Source: Fen-1258 sp964441505 (GTDB lineage Bacteria; Bacteroidota; Ignavibacteria; Ignavibacteriales; Melioribacteraceae). From it: a stretch of 64,000 nucleotides of DNA. Numbering within the stretch: position 1 is the stretch's first letter; every line of letters begins with the position of its first letter. Below the pieces are notes generated by a model. That model worked only from the letters and a program-made list of their open reading frames with translations. It was not told the DNA's origin and made no database searches. The translations under genes and the position numbers were made by a program. This document shows, piece after piece, positions 18,622 through 27,915 of the stretch. The stretch lies in NCBI GenBank assembly GCA_964441505.1, contig CAYTUV010000009.1, forward strand, positions 1 through 64,000, read 5' to 3'.

Positions 18622-20256
18622 ATGAAATCCATTTTGATTATTCTAATATCTTTTATTATTTGTCTGCAGGTTCAGGCTCAATCATTTTCTAAAAATAATT
18701 CTCAGAGACCAAAATTAGTTGTCGGGATAGTGATTGACCAGATGCGATACGATTACCTTTACCGCTTCAATAAAAATTACGGCAAAGGTGGATTTAACAG
18801 GTTAATGAATGATGGGACAAATTTTACATTTGCTCATTTTAATTATTCACCAACTAACACGGCCCCCGGACATGCATCTATCTTCACAGGTACAACACCA
18901 TTTTATCATGGAATAATTGGTAATGACTGGTACGACCGGTTCGCGAAAAAAATGATCTATTCAATGAATGATACTTCAGTTAGAAGCATTGGCAGCAACG
19001 ATAAAGAAGGGCAGATGTCTCCCAGGCGGTTATTAGCTACAACGATGACCGATCAGCTAAAACTTGCAACAAATAATGAAGCAAAAGTTATTTCAATATC
19101 TCTAAAAAACCGGGGGGCAATTCTTCCCGGGGGACATACTGCCGATGCGGCATATTGGTATGATAATCTAACAGGCGATTTTATTAGCTCTTCATATTAT
19201 ATGGAAACACTTCCGGTGTGGGTTGTCAAGTTTAATGAAAGAAAATTAGCTGATCATTTTATGAGCAACGGATGGAAATTATCGCTACCTGAATCAAGAT
19301 ACCTGCTTGCCTCCAACACCGAATCGAATTATGAGAAAGATGTTTTTAAGGAAAGTAAGAATTCTTTCCCTCATTACTTCAACAATCTAAAGGAAAAAGA
19401 AAAGTATGACGTTTTCGAAACCACTGCATTTGGAAACACTATTGTTGCCGAATTCGCAAAAGAAGTTTTGTTAAACGAGAAATTGGGAAAGGGAAAAGAA
19501 ACGGATTTTTTTACTATAAGTTTTTCTTCAACGGATCATGTTGCGCATGACTACGGTACTTTTTCTCTTGAGGTAGAAGACACATATATTAAATTGGATT
19601 CACTTCTTGCCGATCTTCTTAATATGCTGGATAAACAAGTCGGCAAAGGAAATTATCTTCTATTTCTCACTTCCGATCATGCCGGAATTGAAACACCATC
19701 TTATTTGCGAGATCAGAGATTGCCGACCGGTGAACTGAACAACAAGAGATTTCTCGATTCATTAAAACTATTTTGTATTAATGAGTATGGTGATGAATCA
19801 TTGATAGAGAACCTTTCAAATAGACAGATATTTTTGAATAGGGAGCTCATCAAGAAAAACAAATGGGATATCCATAAAATTGAGAGGGCAATCGCAGATT
19901 ATATCAGGAATACATTTCCCGTGGTCACTTCAATATTTACACGTGATGACTTTGAAAAAGATGTGGCCACGCGCGAACCAATTAATACAATACTTAATGG
20001 TTTTAATCCTGTGATCTCCGGCGATATTGCATTTAATCTTCAGCCGGGATACCTCTCAAATTTCTTAGAGCAGGGTTCAACACATTCAACATCATATTCT
20101 TATGATACTCATGTTCCAATGCTTTTTTACGGTTGGCGTATTCCAAATCAAACTTTAAACACACCGGTGTTTATAGTGGATATTGCAGCAACAATATCAA
20201 ATCTGCTTGGAATCACCGAACCGAGTGCTTCTATTGGAATTCCATTGATAAAATAA
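18622..20256 (+). CDS. PafA-like alkaline phosphatase
   Basis: Exported phosphomonoesterase of the alkaline phosphatase superfamily. Signal peptide 1-20 (ending VQAQ). Residues match the flavobacterial PafA active site: metal ligand D39 in VIDQMRYDY, nucleophile T80 in NTAPGHASIFTG, N101 in GNDWY, and K162/R164 in SLKNRGAILPGGH, followed by zinc motifs STDHVAHDYG and TSDHAG. 544 residues is normal for PafA. A monocistronic gene facing a minus-strand gene. Likely phosphate scavenging; no Pho-box was identified. Confidence 0.9.
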   Translation: MKSILIILISFIICLQVQAQSFSKNNSQRPKLVVGIVIDQMRYDYLYRFNKNYGKGGFNRLMNDGTNFTFAHFNYSPTNTAPGHASIFTGTTPFYHGIIGNDWYDRFAKKMIYSMNDTSVRSIGSNDKEGQMSPRRLLATTMTDQLKLATNNEAKVISISLKNRGAILPGGHTADAAYWYDNLTGDFISSSYYMETLPVWVVKFNERKLADHFMSNGWKLSLPESRYLLASNTESNYEKDVFKESKNSFPHYFNNLKEKEKYDVFETTAFGNTIVAEFAKEVLLNEKLGKGKETDFFTISFSSTDHVAHDYGTFSLEVEDTYIKLDSLLADLLNMLDKQVGKGNYLLFLTSDHAGIETPSYLRDQRLPTGELNNKRFLDSLKLFCINEYGDESLIENLSNRQIFLNRELIKKNKWDIHKIERAIADYIRNTFPVVTSIFTRDDFEKDVATREPINTILNGFNPVISGDIAFNLQPGYLSNFLEQGSTHSTSYSYDTHVPMLFYGWRIPNQTLNTPVFIVDIAATISNLLGITEPSASIGIPLIK

Positions 20257-20260
20257 TTCC

Positions 20261-20350
20261 AGGGTACTTCTAGAAACTATCTTTTGTAAATATTTAACGC
20301 AGAGAAAAAGCAAAGTTCGCAAAGGATATTGGAGTTTTTAGAACTACCCT
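20261..20350. repeat. imperfect inverted repeat in convergent gap
   Basis: Two 18-base arms (agggtacttctagaaact at 20261-20278 and agtttttagaactaccct at 20333-20350) are inverted copies with two mismatches. They enclose the cgcagagaaaaagcaaagttcgcaaag string shared with the element at 17.9 kb. It may serve as a bidirectional terminator or be a small non-autonomous element. Confidence 0.45.
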
Positions 20351-20421
20351 CCAGAAATTATTCGATAGCGATGGTTTTCTAATCTTATGAGATCGATGCT
20401 ATTTAAAAAGTTATTTACCAG

Positions 20422-21177
20422 CTACTTTGGCAAAAGCGTTACCATCTTATCAAAATCTATTTTCTTGTCGATGTAGGATAAATAATCTGCAAGGTTCTGA
20501 GCTAAATCAAGAATAACTTCACGTCCAAGATTCTCAGCGTCTTTATTTTTTATCATCGTCTTTTTACTCCGGTAAAGTTCCAGCAGTTTCATGTTTCTTT
20601 CATACCTGTCTTCCACGAAATTTTTAGCCCACTTGTATATATCATCAAATGGATTCTTTTTTCCCCATTTAATTTTATTCTTGTCGTAATATTTCGGCCA
20701 AACTTTATCAAAATCATTTTCGATCTTTGAATGATAACTAGTTCCGTTATTTTGTTCCGATTCCCACCCAAATAATGTGTGGGGAGGAGAACTAAGATCT
20801 ATTACCCAATGAATACTCTTAGAAAGTTCGAGAGCACAGACTCTGTATTCTTCTTCAACTTTCCATTCGGCGATATCACGAGCTGAATATTTCAATCGGG
20901 AAATAACTGTTGCCTGATCGAAACCGCTTTTAGCAAATACTATTTTGAATCGTTTGCCGTCTTTAGTGATTTTGTAAGAGTGATCATTCTTCAGTTTTGA
21001 ACTGTGATGAGAATTATCCGGCATATCCATCCATTCTTTGAGCCATTTAATTTTTGTAGCGTTATCTTTCTTCCATTCGGGTTTTGCAATTCCGTTGAGT
21101 AAAAATTCTTTAACGCTTTGCTTCGGGTAATCCGAGATAATTTGAAATGCCATTTCCTTGTGAATTTTTGCAAGCAT
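20422..21177 (-). CDS. zinc-dependent phospholipase C / S1-P1 nuclease-like protein, no signal peptide
   Basis: 251 residues. The spacing HWVIDLSSPPH (H123-x3-D127-x5-H133) followed by HSKIE (H149-x3-E153) reproduces the trinuclear zinc ligands of Bacillus cereus phospholipase C and S1-P1 nucleases (H118/D122/H128 then H142/E146). H6 near the start and the DNSHH cluster near 54-58 could supply further ligands. Unlike those enzymes there is no signal peptide: the first residues, MLAKIHKEMAFQII, are amphipathic. The active enzymes need a processed N-terminus as a zinc ligand, so activity is uncertain. Separated from neighbours by about 115-165 bp on each side. Confidence 0.65.
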   Translation of the reverse strand: MLAKIHKEMAFQIISDYPKQSVKEFLLNGIAKPEWKKDNATKIKWLKEWMDMPDNSHHSSKLKNDHSYKITKDGKRFKIVFAKSGFDQATVISRLKYSARDIAEWKVEEEYRVCALELSKSIHWVIDLSSPPHTLFGWESEQNNGTSYHSKIENDFDKVWPKYYDKNKIKWGKKNPFDDIYKWAKNFVEDRYERNMKLLELYRSKKTMIKNKDAENLGREVILDLAQNLADYLSYIDKKIDFDKMVTLLPK

Positions 21178-21293
21178 TTTAGTCCCTTTTATTATGAAAC
21201 ATTAATAACACTCGTTTGCTGAATTGTTATTACACAAGTCAAGGAGTTAGTTCTTCACTAATGCTGAACAATACTTCTTAAATGTGACAACGA

Positions 21294-22016
21294 TTAATAA
21301 TTTAATATATCGACAGCTTCAGATAGTATAACAACTTGAAGATTTCGTTTATTTATTCCTTCTAAAAATTCCTTGAATACTGAAAGTTGAATTTTAGTTA
21401 CAAAGTCTGCATCGCCCAGAGTAAATTGATGGAATCCAAAAATTATTAAACGCTCACCTTGATTGATTCCATGTGCTGCTCTCATCAATAAAGAATTTGC
21501 ATTGTCATTATTCTGAACCTGGTAATAACCTAACCTGTCAAGATTCAGGGGAAAACTATAGTGTTCATTTTGACTCGTGCGGATAATGCTGAAATAATCA
21601 TTGATAATATTATTTGTCTTTTCATTAGAATGACCCGCAGGTAAAGCAAAGCTTCTATGCTTTAAGCCGAATCCAATCAATTGTTCATAATTTCTCTGAA
21701 TTTCGGAACGAGCACTATCAATTGGTATGGTTGTAAGATTCGCATGCGTAACAGTGTGACCCCCGGTTTCCCATCCTGCATTTTCAAGCGCACGGACTTG
21801 GTCAAGAGTCAACCAATCCAGCTTATCGATCCATCCCGAAGGAATAAAATTAACTCCCGGATAATCATATTTCTGCATAATCGGAAACGCAAGTTCAAAA
21901 ATACTTTTATGACCATCGTCAAAAGTAAGCACTATCAAAGTAGAGTTCACGGTTTCATTACTATTAACTAGATTACATCCTGAGAAGATTAGTATTAAGC
22001 ATAACGATCTGAACAT
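21294..22016 (-). CDS. NodB-type polysaccharide deacetylase lipoprotein (CE4)
   Basis: 240-residue envelope protein. A lipobox LIFSGC puts the lipidated cysteine at C14. The catalytic domain shows TFDDGHKS (D33, D34) and GGHTVTHANL, giving the Asp-His-His metal site of carbohydrate esterase family 4; LPAGHSN replaces the usual RPPxG motif. Such enzymes remove acetyl groups from peptidoglycan or exopolysaccharides. It lies 3 bp after the outer-membrane protein gene on the same strand, so the two are an operon, perhaps for export and modification of a surface glycan. Confidence 0.85.
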   Translation of the reverse strand: MFRSLCLILIFSGCNLVNSNETVNSTLIVLTFDDGHKSIFELAFPIMQKYDYPGVNFIPSGWIDKLDWLTLDQVRALENAGWETGGHTVTHANLTTIPIDSARSEIQRNYEQLIGFGLKHRSFALPAGHSNEKTNNIINDYFSIIRTSQNEHYSFPLNLDRLGYYQVQNNDNANSLLMRAAHGINQGERLIIFGFHQFTLGDADFVTKIQLSVFKEFLEGINKRNLQVVILSEAVDILNY

Positions 22017-22019
22017 AGT

Positions 22020-23186
22020 TTATTCTTTTATACCAAAATTGAAATTACCTTCGAGACCAATGAATCCGATATCAGGACCAAACTCTGTAATAATATATCT
22101 TACGCGCGGTATAATGCGTATATTTTTGAAGTATTGCAAATAAGCAGAAAATCCTAAATGAACTTCTGTATAACCGGCATTTCTGAAAAGCTCGGTCTGG
22201 AAAACTGGAGTAAAATATTCTCCAGCTTTATAACGAATATCGAAGCTCATTCGTAATTCATCCTGATTATGCCATAAATCTTTTAGTCGTTTGAAAAAAT
22301 AAGTAGCACCAAAATTCCACTTACCTTCCGGTAGATAGCGCCCCTCGGCAAAAATTGTTAACACTTGCAGAGGTGAAGGATCCTGCTCAAATTTTTTAAA
22401 TGCGATAGCTTGATACCCGAAGAAATGTTTAAATGATTCTTCAAACTCAAAACCAAGCTCGGTGCCAAAAGCTGAATATTGTTGATCACGCGCAATATAA
22501 AGACCCGATGCCTGTGCATTAAAACCGGTGAACGGTTGAATAGAATATTTTCCACCACCGATGAAATATGAAGATTTGTCGGAACCTAAGAATAATTCTG
22601 TTTTACCTATTCCTAAATTCACTATTGTTCCTATTCCACGCATTAAATAATCATAAATAAGTCCTTGATCCCAAAATGATCTATCGAAAGCGTCATCTAG
22701 ATAGAAACTATTATGGCCACTCTGAATTCTTCTCTGTCCAAACCACAATGTTCCCCATTCATGGTTTATTTTAATACCTGCTTCATATAGATTGACGTTG
22801 TTCGTTTGAGGGAAATCATTAGCCCTTATCGATAAAAAAGAAACAATACCATACTTGAATGCTTGAGAAATGCCTACACGAATATCGGTTTTCCAAAGTC
22901 GTGTTGCAGTAACTAGAGATTCCTTTGGATGAAACGGATCAATTATTTCCGCGCCTAAGAACAAATGTGCATCGGTAAAAAATTTAGGAAGATCTATTGT
23001 CGCCGAAGAATCATCGGCAATTTTTGCTGCTTGTTTTTTAGAAAAAAATATACCGCTGTTATTATCTGGCACATATACCTCTTTTAGATAAAAATCTTTT
23101 TCTCTGTTTGATTGAGCTTGACAGAAATTATAAGTGCGAAGGAAAGAAGGGCTTATTATTATCCAAATTAACAAAATTATTTTCAT
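22020..23186 (-). CDS. exported outer-membrane beta-barrel protein, unknown family
   Basis: 388 residues with a signal peptide (about 1-24, ending near CQAQ). The rest is a run of short amphipathic strands rich in Tyr, Phe and Gly (for example WGTLWFGQRRIQSG, GGGKYSIQPFTGF, GLEGNFNFGIKE at the end), as expected of a porin-like barrel. No domain recognised. It is the first gene of a two-gene unit with the NodB deacetylase, so a role in surface polysaccharide handling is possible but unproven. Confidence 0.6.
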   Translation of the reverse strand: MKIILLIWIIISPSFLRTYNFCQAQSNREKDFYLKEVYVPDNNSGIFFSKKQAAKIADDSSATIDLPKFFTDAHLFLGAEIIDPFHPKESLVTATRLWKTDIRVGISQAFKYGIVSFLSIRANDFPQTNNVNLYEAGIKINHEWGTLWFGQRRIQSGHNSFYLDDAFDRSFWDQGLIYDYLMRGIGTIVNLGIGKTELFLGSDKSSYFIGGGKYSIQPFTGFNAQASGLYIARDQQYSAFGTELGFEFEESFKHFFGYQAIAFKKFEQDPSPLQVLTIFAEGRYLPEGKWNFGATYFFKRLKDLWHNQDELRMSFDIRYKAGEYFTPVFQTELFRNAGYTEVHLGFSAYLQYFKNIRIIPRVRYIITEFGPDIGFIGLEGNFNFGIKE

Positions 23187-23307
23187 GATTTTCTCCAGAA
23201 ATTGTACACTACTTCAGAATCCATGAATCATTATTATTATAAAAAGAATTATTACTAGTATTTATACCGCCATATTTTTGTCTGCTATGGCCATGATATT
23301 ATACCTC

Positions 23308-23769
23308 TCATTTGATTAACGGTTTTTCAACCAAGGCTGGAAGTTCCCGCAATTTAGTTGCAGATTTAACTTTTCCATGATCGTCCAAATAAATATAAAA
23401 CACCTTTGGCATACCCTTAATACCTGTTTTATATGTACCGATAATGATTTGGATCCCAACCTTTCGTCCATCTGCTAACTTTGAAACAACCTCAGCACAT
23501 GTAGGAGAATCGATACTACTGCTATCTCCTGCCACTCCAGTCTGTTCGCCACAATCATTCACTTCCCATGAGATGATAGCTTTTGATCCGACTATGGATT
23601 TTAGCCAAACCTCAATTGGCTGATTTGGTAAAGCTGAATCCAGGGATGAGACTTGAATCTTTCTCGCATAAGCAATGATTCTTTTTTCATTCGATTGGGC
23701 TTTAACTAAAATAGACGTGAGCATTAATGTGCTCAATAATATTATCAGGTTTAAGCCATATTTTTTCAT
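23308..23769 (-). CDS. small secreted protein of unknown function
   Basis: 153 residues. A clear signal peptide (MKKYGLNLIILLSTLMLTS, cleavage near VKAQ) is followed by about 128 residues with two cysteines within 20 residues (DCGEQ and SPTCAE), perhaps a disulfide, and a beta-rich pattern. No family recognised. Flanked by gaps of 121 and 239 bp, so probably transcribed alone. Confidence 0.55.
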   Translation of the reverse strand: MKKYGLNLIILLSTLMLTSILVKAQSNEKRIIAYARKIQVSSLDSALPNQPIEVWLKSIVGSKAIISWEVNDCGEQTGVAGDSSSIDSPTCAEVVSKLADGRKVGIQIIIGTYKTGIKGMPKVFYIYLDDHGKVKSATKLRELPALVEKPLIK

Positions 23770-24008
23770 CGTTTTACTAAAATTTTCATAGAAAACAATT
23801 TAACGGAGTTTAGCCCAATGCCCATAACAAAAATGACGGAGTTATAAATGGAACTTTATTTATAAAATTAGTTTGTCTACTAATTCTACTTTAAAGAGCA
23901 ACTTTGCTTTGCAACCAACCACTTTAATTAATAATTGCCGCACTAAAATTAGTCTACCCCGAGTTTATCGAGGGGCTGTCCGTGTTTAGCGGCGGGTTAT
24001 AAAGCGTG

Positions 24009-24731
24009 TTAAAACATATTTACATTCATCATAAAACCCATAACAATTCTTCTCCCAAAATAATTTTCTCTGTCATCAAAATCTGGGACCCAACTTAACC
24101 AGTAAACGTAACCACTATTATTTAATACTATACTGGGAGATAGAAAACCAGGAATACCTAAATTAACTTGGGCAGACAAAATTAATGATTGAGAAAACTC
24201 ATAAGCAATTACAGGGAATGCAGAAAAAGTAAAAAATATTAATCCTTGTTCACTACTTATTCGTCCTTCGCGATCAGCTTTTTTTCTAAAATTATAATAT
24301 CCTCCAAATTCACTTGCCACACCTCCAGTTATTCCTAATCCAATTTTAAGCGAGTGAATCTTGAAATTAAGGTTAGCACCAAATTCTCCACCGAGGCCGA
24401 ATACGCTTTTTGCACCGTCATAATTTTCTAAACCAGCCACGTGATAAATTCCAGTATAACCAAATAGTCTACTATTAAAATTAACATAATCTCTTGTATC
24501 AACAATTGTGTAACTGCCTCTTAGCAACTGAAGTGATTCATTTTTATAACTTCCTTTCGTAATTGTCACATCGGCACTATAATATTTATTACTTTCTTTC
24601 GTAGAATCATTGTAATCAAAAATCATTGGGATAGCGCTTGATTCATATACAACGGGATAATAAGTGCGAAGACATCCGGAAAACGCAAATGAAATAATTG
24701 AAGTAATTATATATAATGGTTTGTGCTTCAT
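24009..24731 (-). CDS. putative lipoprotein with barrel-like C-terminal half
   Basis: The start is set at the Met whose following sequence (MKHKPLYIITSI) gives a standard lipoprotein signal ending FSGC, with Cys at about residue 20; an upstream in-frame ATG at 24773 would add 14 residues and spoil the signal. The mature part is glycine-rich and strand-like (FGLGGEFGANLNF, KIGLGITGGVASEFGGYYNF). No family recognised. The 239-bp gap beyond its 3' end contains short palindromes but no gene. Confidence 0.55.
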   Translation of the reverse strand: MKHKPLYIITSIISFAFSGCLRTYYPVVYESSAIPMIFDYNDSTKESNKYYSADVTITKGSYKNESLQLLRGSYTIVDTRDYVNFNSRLFGYTGIYHVAGLENYDGAKSVFGLGGEFGANLNFKIHSLKIGLGITGGVASEFGGYYNFRKKADREGRISSEQGLIFFTFSAFPVIAYEFSQSLILSAQVNLGIPGFLSPSIVLNNSGYVYWLSWVPDFDDRENYFGRRIVMGFMMNVNMF

Positions 24732-24795
24732 AGCTTTATAACTATTAATTATGCTGAGGCAAATATTGACCAACTACAATTCACCAAAAACAAAC

Positions 24796-25272
24796 TCACT
24801 TCACCGCAATGCACTCAATCTCAATCAATGCATCTTTTGGTAAGCGTGCAACCTGAACTGTTGAACGTGCGGGTTTATGCTCACCAAACTCCTCTGCATA
24901 CAGGGTGTTCATCTTTGCAAAGTCGTTAAGGTCTTTCATAAAGACAGTACACTTAACAACATTGTCTAGAGATAGTTTTTCAGCTTTCAACACAGCTCGT
25001 ATGTTCGTAAAAACTTGTCTTGTCTGTGTTTCTATGTCTTCGCCAACTATTTGCATTGTTGCTGGATCGAGAGCAATTTGTCCCGAACAAAACACTAAGT
25101 TGCCAACAGATATGGCTTGAGAGTATGGACCGATTGCGGCTGGTGCATCCGGAGCTGATACAATTTTTATTTGTAATTCGGATTTGGTTTGTGCGAGAAA
25201 TAATGATAAAGGAAAGAAGAAAAGAAGGAAGGAAGAAAAAAAGGAACTATTAAATCGTGAAATATTATCCAT
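24796..25272 (-). CDS. RidA family deaminase with signal peptide
   Basis: 158 residues: a ~27-residue N-terminal hydrophobic signal (FFSSFLLFFFPLSLFLAQ) followed by a complete RidA/YjgF domain. RidA enzymes hydrolyse reactive enamine/imine intermediates. Conserved residues include GPYSQAI, the FCSGQI motif, and R136 in KPARSTVQV, the carboxylate-binding arginine, plus the IEIECIA ending. The signal predicts a periplasmic location, less common than the usual cytosolic form. It is divergent from the downstream SDR gene across a 137-bp gap. Confidence 0.85.
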   Translation of the reverse strand: MDNISRFNSSFFSSFLLFFFPLSLFLAQTKSELQIKIVSAPDAPAAIGPYSQAISVGNLVFCSGQIALDPATMQIVGEDIETQTRQVFTNIRAVLKAEKLSLDNVVKCTVFMKDLNDFAKMNTLYAEEFGEHKPARSTVQVARLPKDALIEIECIAVK

Positions 25273-25409
25273 AACTCCTCGAAATATTCTGATTCAATAT
25301 GCTGAGGATTTGTTAATTTATCAACTAGAAATAACTCGTAATAGAAAGACTTAATAGCACACAGATTAAACTGATCTAACAGATTTGCACAGATAAACGG
25401 AGAACGATA

Positions 25410-26198
25410 ATGACACTTCAAGAAAAATATGGCGACTGGGCATTGATCACTGGTGCTTCCTCAGGAATTGGAGAGGAGTTTGCCAGGCGCCTTGCAGCAG
25501 AGAAGATGAATCTGATCTTGGTAGCGCGCAGAAAAGAAAGATTAGAAAAATTAGCTGATGAACTGAAAGAAAAACATAGTGTAAAAATTGTTGTAGCTCC
25601 TCTAGATCTTTCTAAGAATAATTTCATGGATGATTTAAAATCGTTTGCCGGAGATAGGGAAGTGGGATTTTTGATAAACAACGCCGGTTTCGGTTATAAC
25701 GGTGAATTCGGGTTAGGAGATGTTGAATGGCAATCTGCCATGATTCGTGTAAACTGTATTGCACCGACAATACTTACACATCATTTTATCCAATCAATGA
25801 AAAAAAGGCAAAAAGGAGCAATCATTTTTCTGGGTAGTCTTGTTGGTTGCGTACCAACACCATTTACTGCCACGTATTCTGCAACGAAAGCATTCAATCT
25901 TTTTATGGGAGAAGGACTCTGGTACGAACTAAGGAATTATAACATTGATATTCTCACGCTCAATCCCGGAGGGACAGACACAGAATTTCAGAAAGTTGCA
26001 AATACCTCATCCGGTCCCATTCCCAGAACGGTTGAGCAAGTAGTGAATACCGCAATGACCAGTTTGGGAAAAAAGATTAGTGTGGTTGATGGTTTTAACA
26101 ATAAACTGCTTTCACTCATTCCCCGTTTGTTAACTAGAAGGATGACTGTTAGTTTAGCAGGAAAAATCAGGACAAAATATTACTCGTCGGCTAAGTGA
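25410..26198 (+). CDS. short-chain dehydrogenase/reductase (DltE-like)
   Basis: 262-residue NAD(P)-dependent oxidoreductase. Rossmann motif TGASSGIG (14-21), NNAG (90-93), and the catalytic S143, Y156 and K160 in YSATK are intact. ARRKERLEKLADEL after the second strand favours NADP. The C-terminal ~40 residues are basic and hydrophobic (LLSLIPRLLTRRM), as in DltE-type SDRs that associate with membranes. Substrate unknown. A purine-rich site (ggagaac) precedes the ATG. Confidence 0.88.
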   Translation: MTLQEKYGDWALITGASSGIGEEFARRLAAEKMNLILVARRKERLEKLADELKEKHSVKIVVAPLDLSKNNFMDDLKSFAGDREVGFLINNAGFGYNGEFGLGDVEWQSAMIRVNCIAPTILTHHFIQSMKKRQKGAIIFLGSLVGCVPTPFTATYSATKAFNLFMGEGLWYELRNYNIDILTLNPGGTDTEFQKVANTSSGPIPRTVEQVVNTAMTSLGKKISVVDGFNNKLLSLIPRLLTRRMTVSLAGKIRTKYYSSAK

Positions 26199-26220
26199 AA
26201 AATGAAAATGAGAATATTGC

Positions 26221-27912
26221 TTAAAAATCTTTTTGTATTGAATTTTTAGCGATCTTGAGAAATATGATGACGATAATTATTGAAACCAAACTGATCGGAA
26301 TTAGTGCCCAGTAAATAGTATAAATAAAAAATTGTTTTTTTATCATGATTGATAAAAACATAGTGCTCAACGGTCGAAACAGAGCTATAACCAGAAATAG
26401 CATATAGCCGATATTAAGCAGGAAAGAAAGTGATGCGCCTTGCGATGAGGATAATCTGATTGCATTTTTCTCCTTGAAGTTGGCATAAAGTCCACCCATA
26501 CCAAAATTAATTGAAACGATAGATGCTGCAGAAAACGCTGTAACAGCCATCGAAAATGCGGTTAATGTAAAACCAAATCTATAATTAGAGAAGAAACTTA
26601 ATCCAAGCCCTACAAGCAGAATGAATGAACTTGCAATGACCAGATTATATCTTATTAGTGAAGTATGGAGTACCGGCGATGATCTGATCTTCCAGAATGT
26701 CTGACCTTCTAAACTGATCAAGGGGAAAATAAATCGTAGTGATAGTGTAGAAATGAAAAGCAGATTAAAAAGCAAGATGGCTATATAGATCAAAGTTTGG
26801 AGATGAAAATTACCAAGTCCAATAAACTTTATTCCGGCAACGCTCGTGATAAATATTAGTATCAGAAATAAAAGCACAAAAAAGTGAATGACCTGACTTG
26901 GTTCACGTACAAACATTAGCAAATCTCTTTTTACTATTGCTTCCGGTTGTGGCTTCAATAAAGAATTATTCAGAAAAGAGAAAACAGGTTTTCTTTCTTT
27001 CCGGGAAAATGCAATATCCGAAATAATAGTTTGGTTAAGCAGCCAGGTTTTAAAATACCAGCGGTATCCCAGATACATTGCGGCAGAAAAGAGAATTAAT
27101 GCTAATACAATCTGGAGGAAAAGATATGAAACAGAATTTGATAAGTCGCCGCGAATCATCCAATAACCGGATTGAGAAAGCCAGTTATTTGGAAGATATT
27201 TTAGTACGGGTGCAATTAATTCTCCAAGATAATTATCCTTAATGGCTGTATATGGATAGTACCTCAAAACTGTTTCCACAAGTGATTTTGGCGAGTTCAT
27301 TCTGAAGAAATAAACAATCATCAAAACATAAGATGTAATAAGTGTATAAATAATTTTTCTGACTCCGAAACGGCTTGCTAATCGGATAAGAGCCAACAGA
27401 ATAATTACTCCCAAAGAACCCGCGCTTACAATGAACGGAATAAAATTCACCACGAGGAATAGAAAAGCGCTAATGCTCAATTTGAAATAGATTACATATC
27501 CCGCCAAAAGTGTGAACAGCATCATAATCAGTGTTGAAGAACTGTAGAAAAAATTATCCAGGAATTTTATTGCAAATATTTTTAATGGTAAGATAGGCTT
27601 GGTCAGTAAGTAATTTACTTCGTTGGATTTGTAGAGTGTGGAGTAGGAAACAATAATGTTTCCGAGATTGACAGTGATAAAAAAAATGAATAACACCATC
27701 GAGATAAATTCGTGTAGAAGAAACAGGCCGACTTTTATATCCACAAGAAGGAAATAGATAAATTTCTGAACGAAGAAAAATCCTCCTGCGGCAAAACCTA
27801 TGTAGATTAAACTGCTTGCGACATTTTTCACTACATTAGTCAATGTAATCTTCGATTCAAAACGGATAAATGCAATAAACTTGTATTTTAATATGTGGAG
27901 TATCTGATGCAT
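26221..27912 (-). CDS. ABC-2-like exporter permease
   Basis: 563-residue integral membrane protein with about a dozen hydrophobic segments in two groups separated by a hydrophilic loop (SRKERKPVFSF, QPEAIVKRDLLMF). The layout fits large ABC permeases partnered with a single ATPase. It begins 3 bp after the ABC ATPase stop, so the two form one transporter. Substrate unknown. The terminal residues overlap no other gene; it converges with the SDR gene. Confidence 0.75.
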   Translation of the reverse strand: MHQILHILKYKFIAFIRFESKITLTNVVKNVASSLIYIGFAAGGFFFVQKFIYFLLVDIKVGLFLLHEFISMVLFIFFITVNLGNIIVSYSTLYKSNEVNYLLTKPILPLKIFAIKFLDNFFYSSSTLIMMLFTLLAGYVIYFKLSISAFLFLVVNFIPFIVSAGSLGVIILLALIRLASRFGVRKIIYTLITSYVLMIVYFFRMNSPKSLVETVLRYYPYTAIKDNYLGELIAPVLKYLPNNWLSQSGYWMIRGDLSNSVSYLFLQIVLALILFSAAMYLGYRWYFKTWLLNQTIISDIAFSRKERKPVFSFLNNSLLKPQPEAIVKRDLLMFVREPSQVIHFFVLLFLILIFITSVAGIKFIGLGNFHLQTLIYIAILLFNLLFISTLSLRFIFPLISLEGQTFWKIRSSPVLHTSLIRYNLVIASSFILLVGLGLSFFSNYRFGFTLTAFSMAVTAFSAASIVSINFGMGGLYANFKEKNAIRLSSSQGASLSFLLNIGYMLFLVIALFRPLSTMFLSIMIKKQFFIYTIYWALIPISLVSIIIVIIFLKIAKNSIQKDF

Positions 27913-27915
27913 TCT

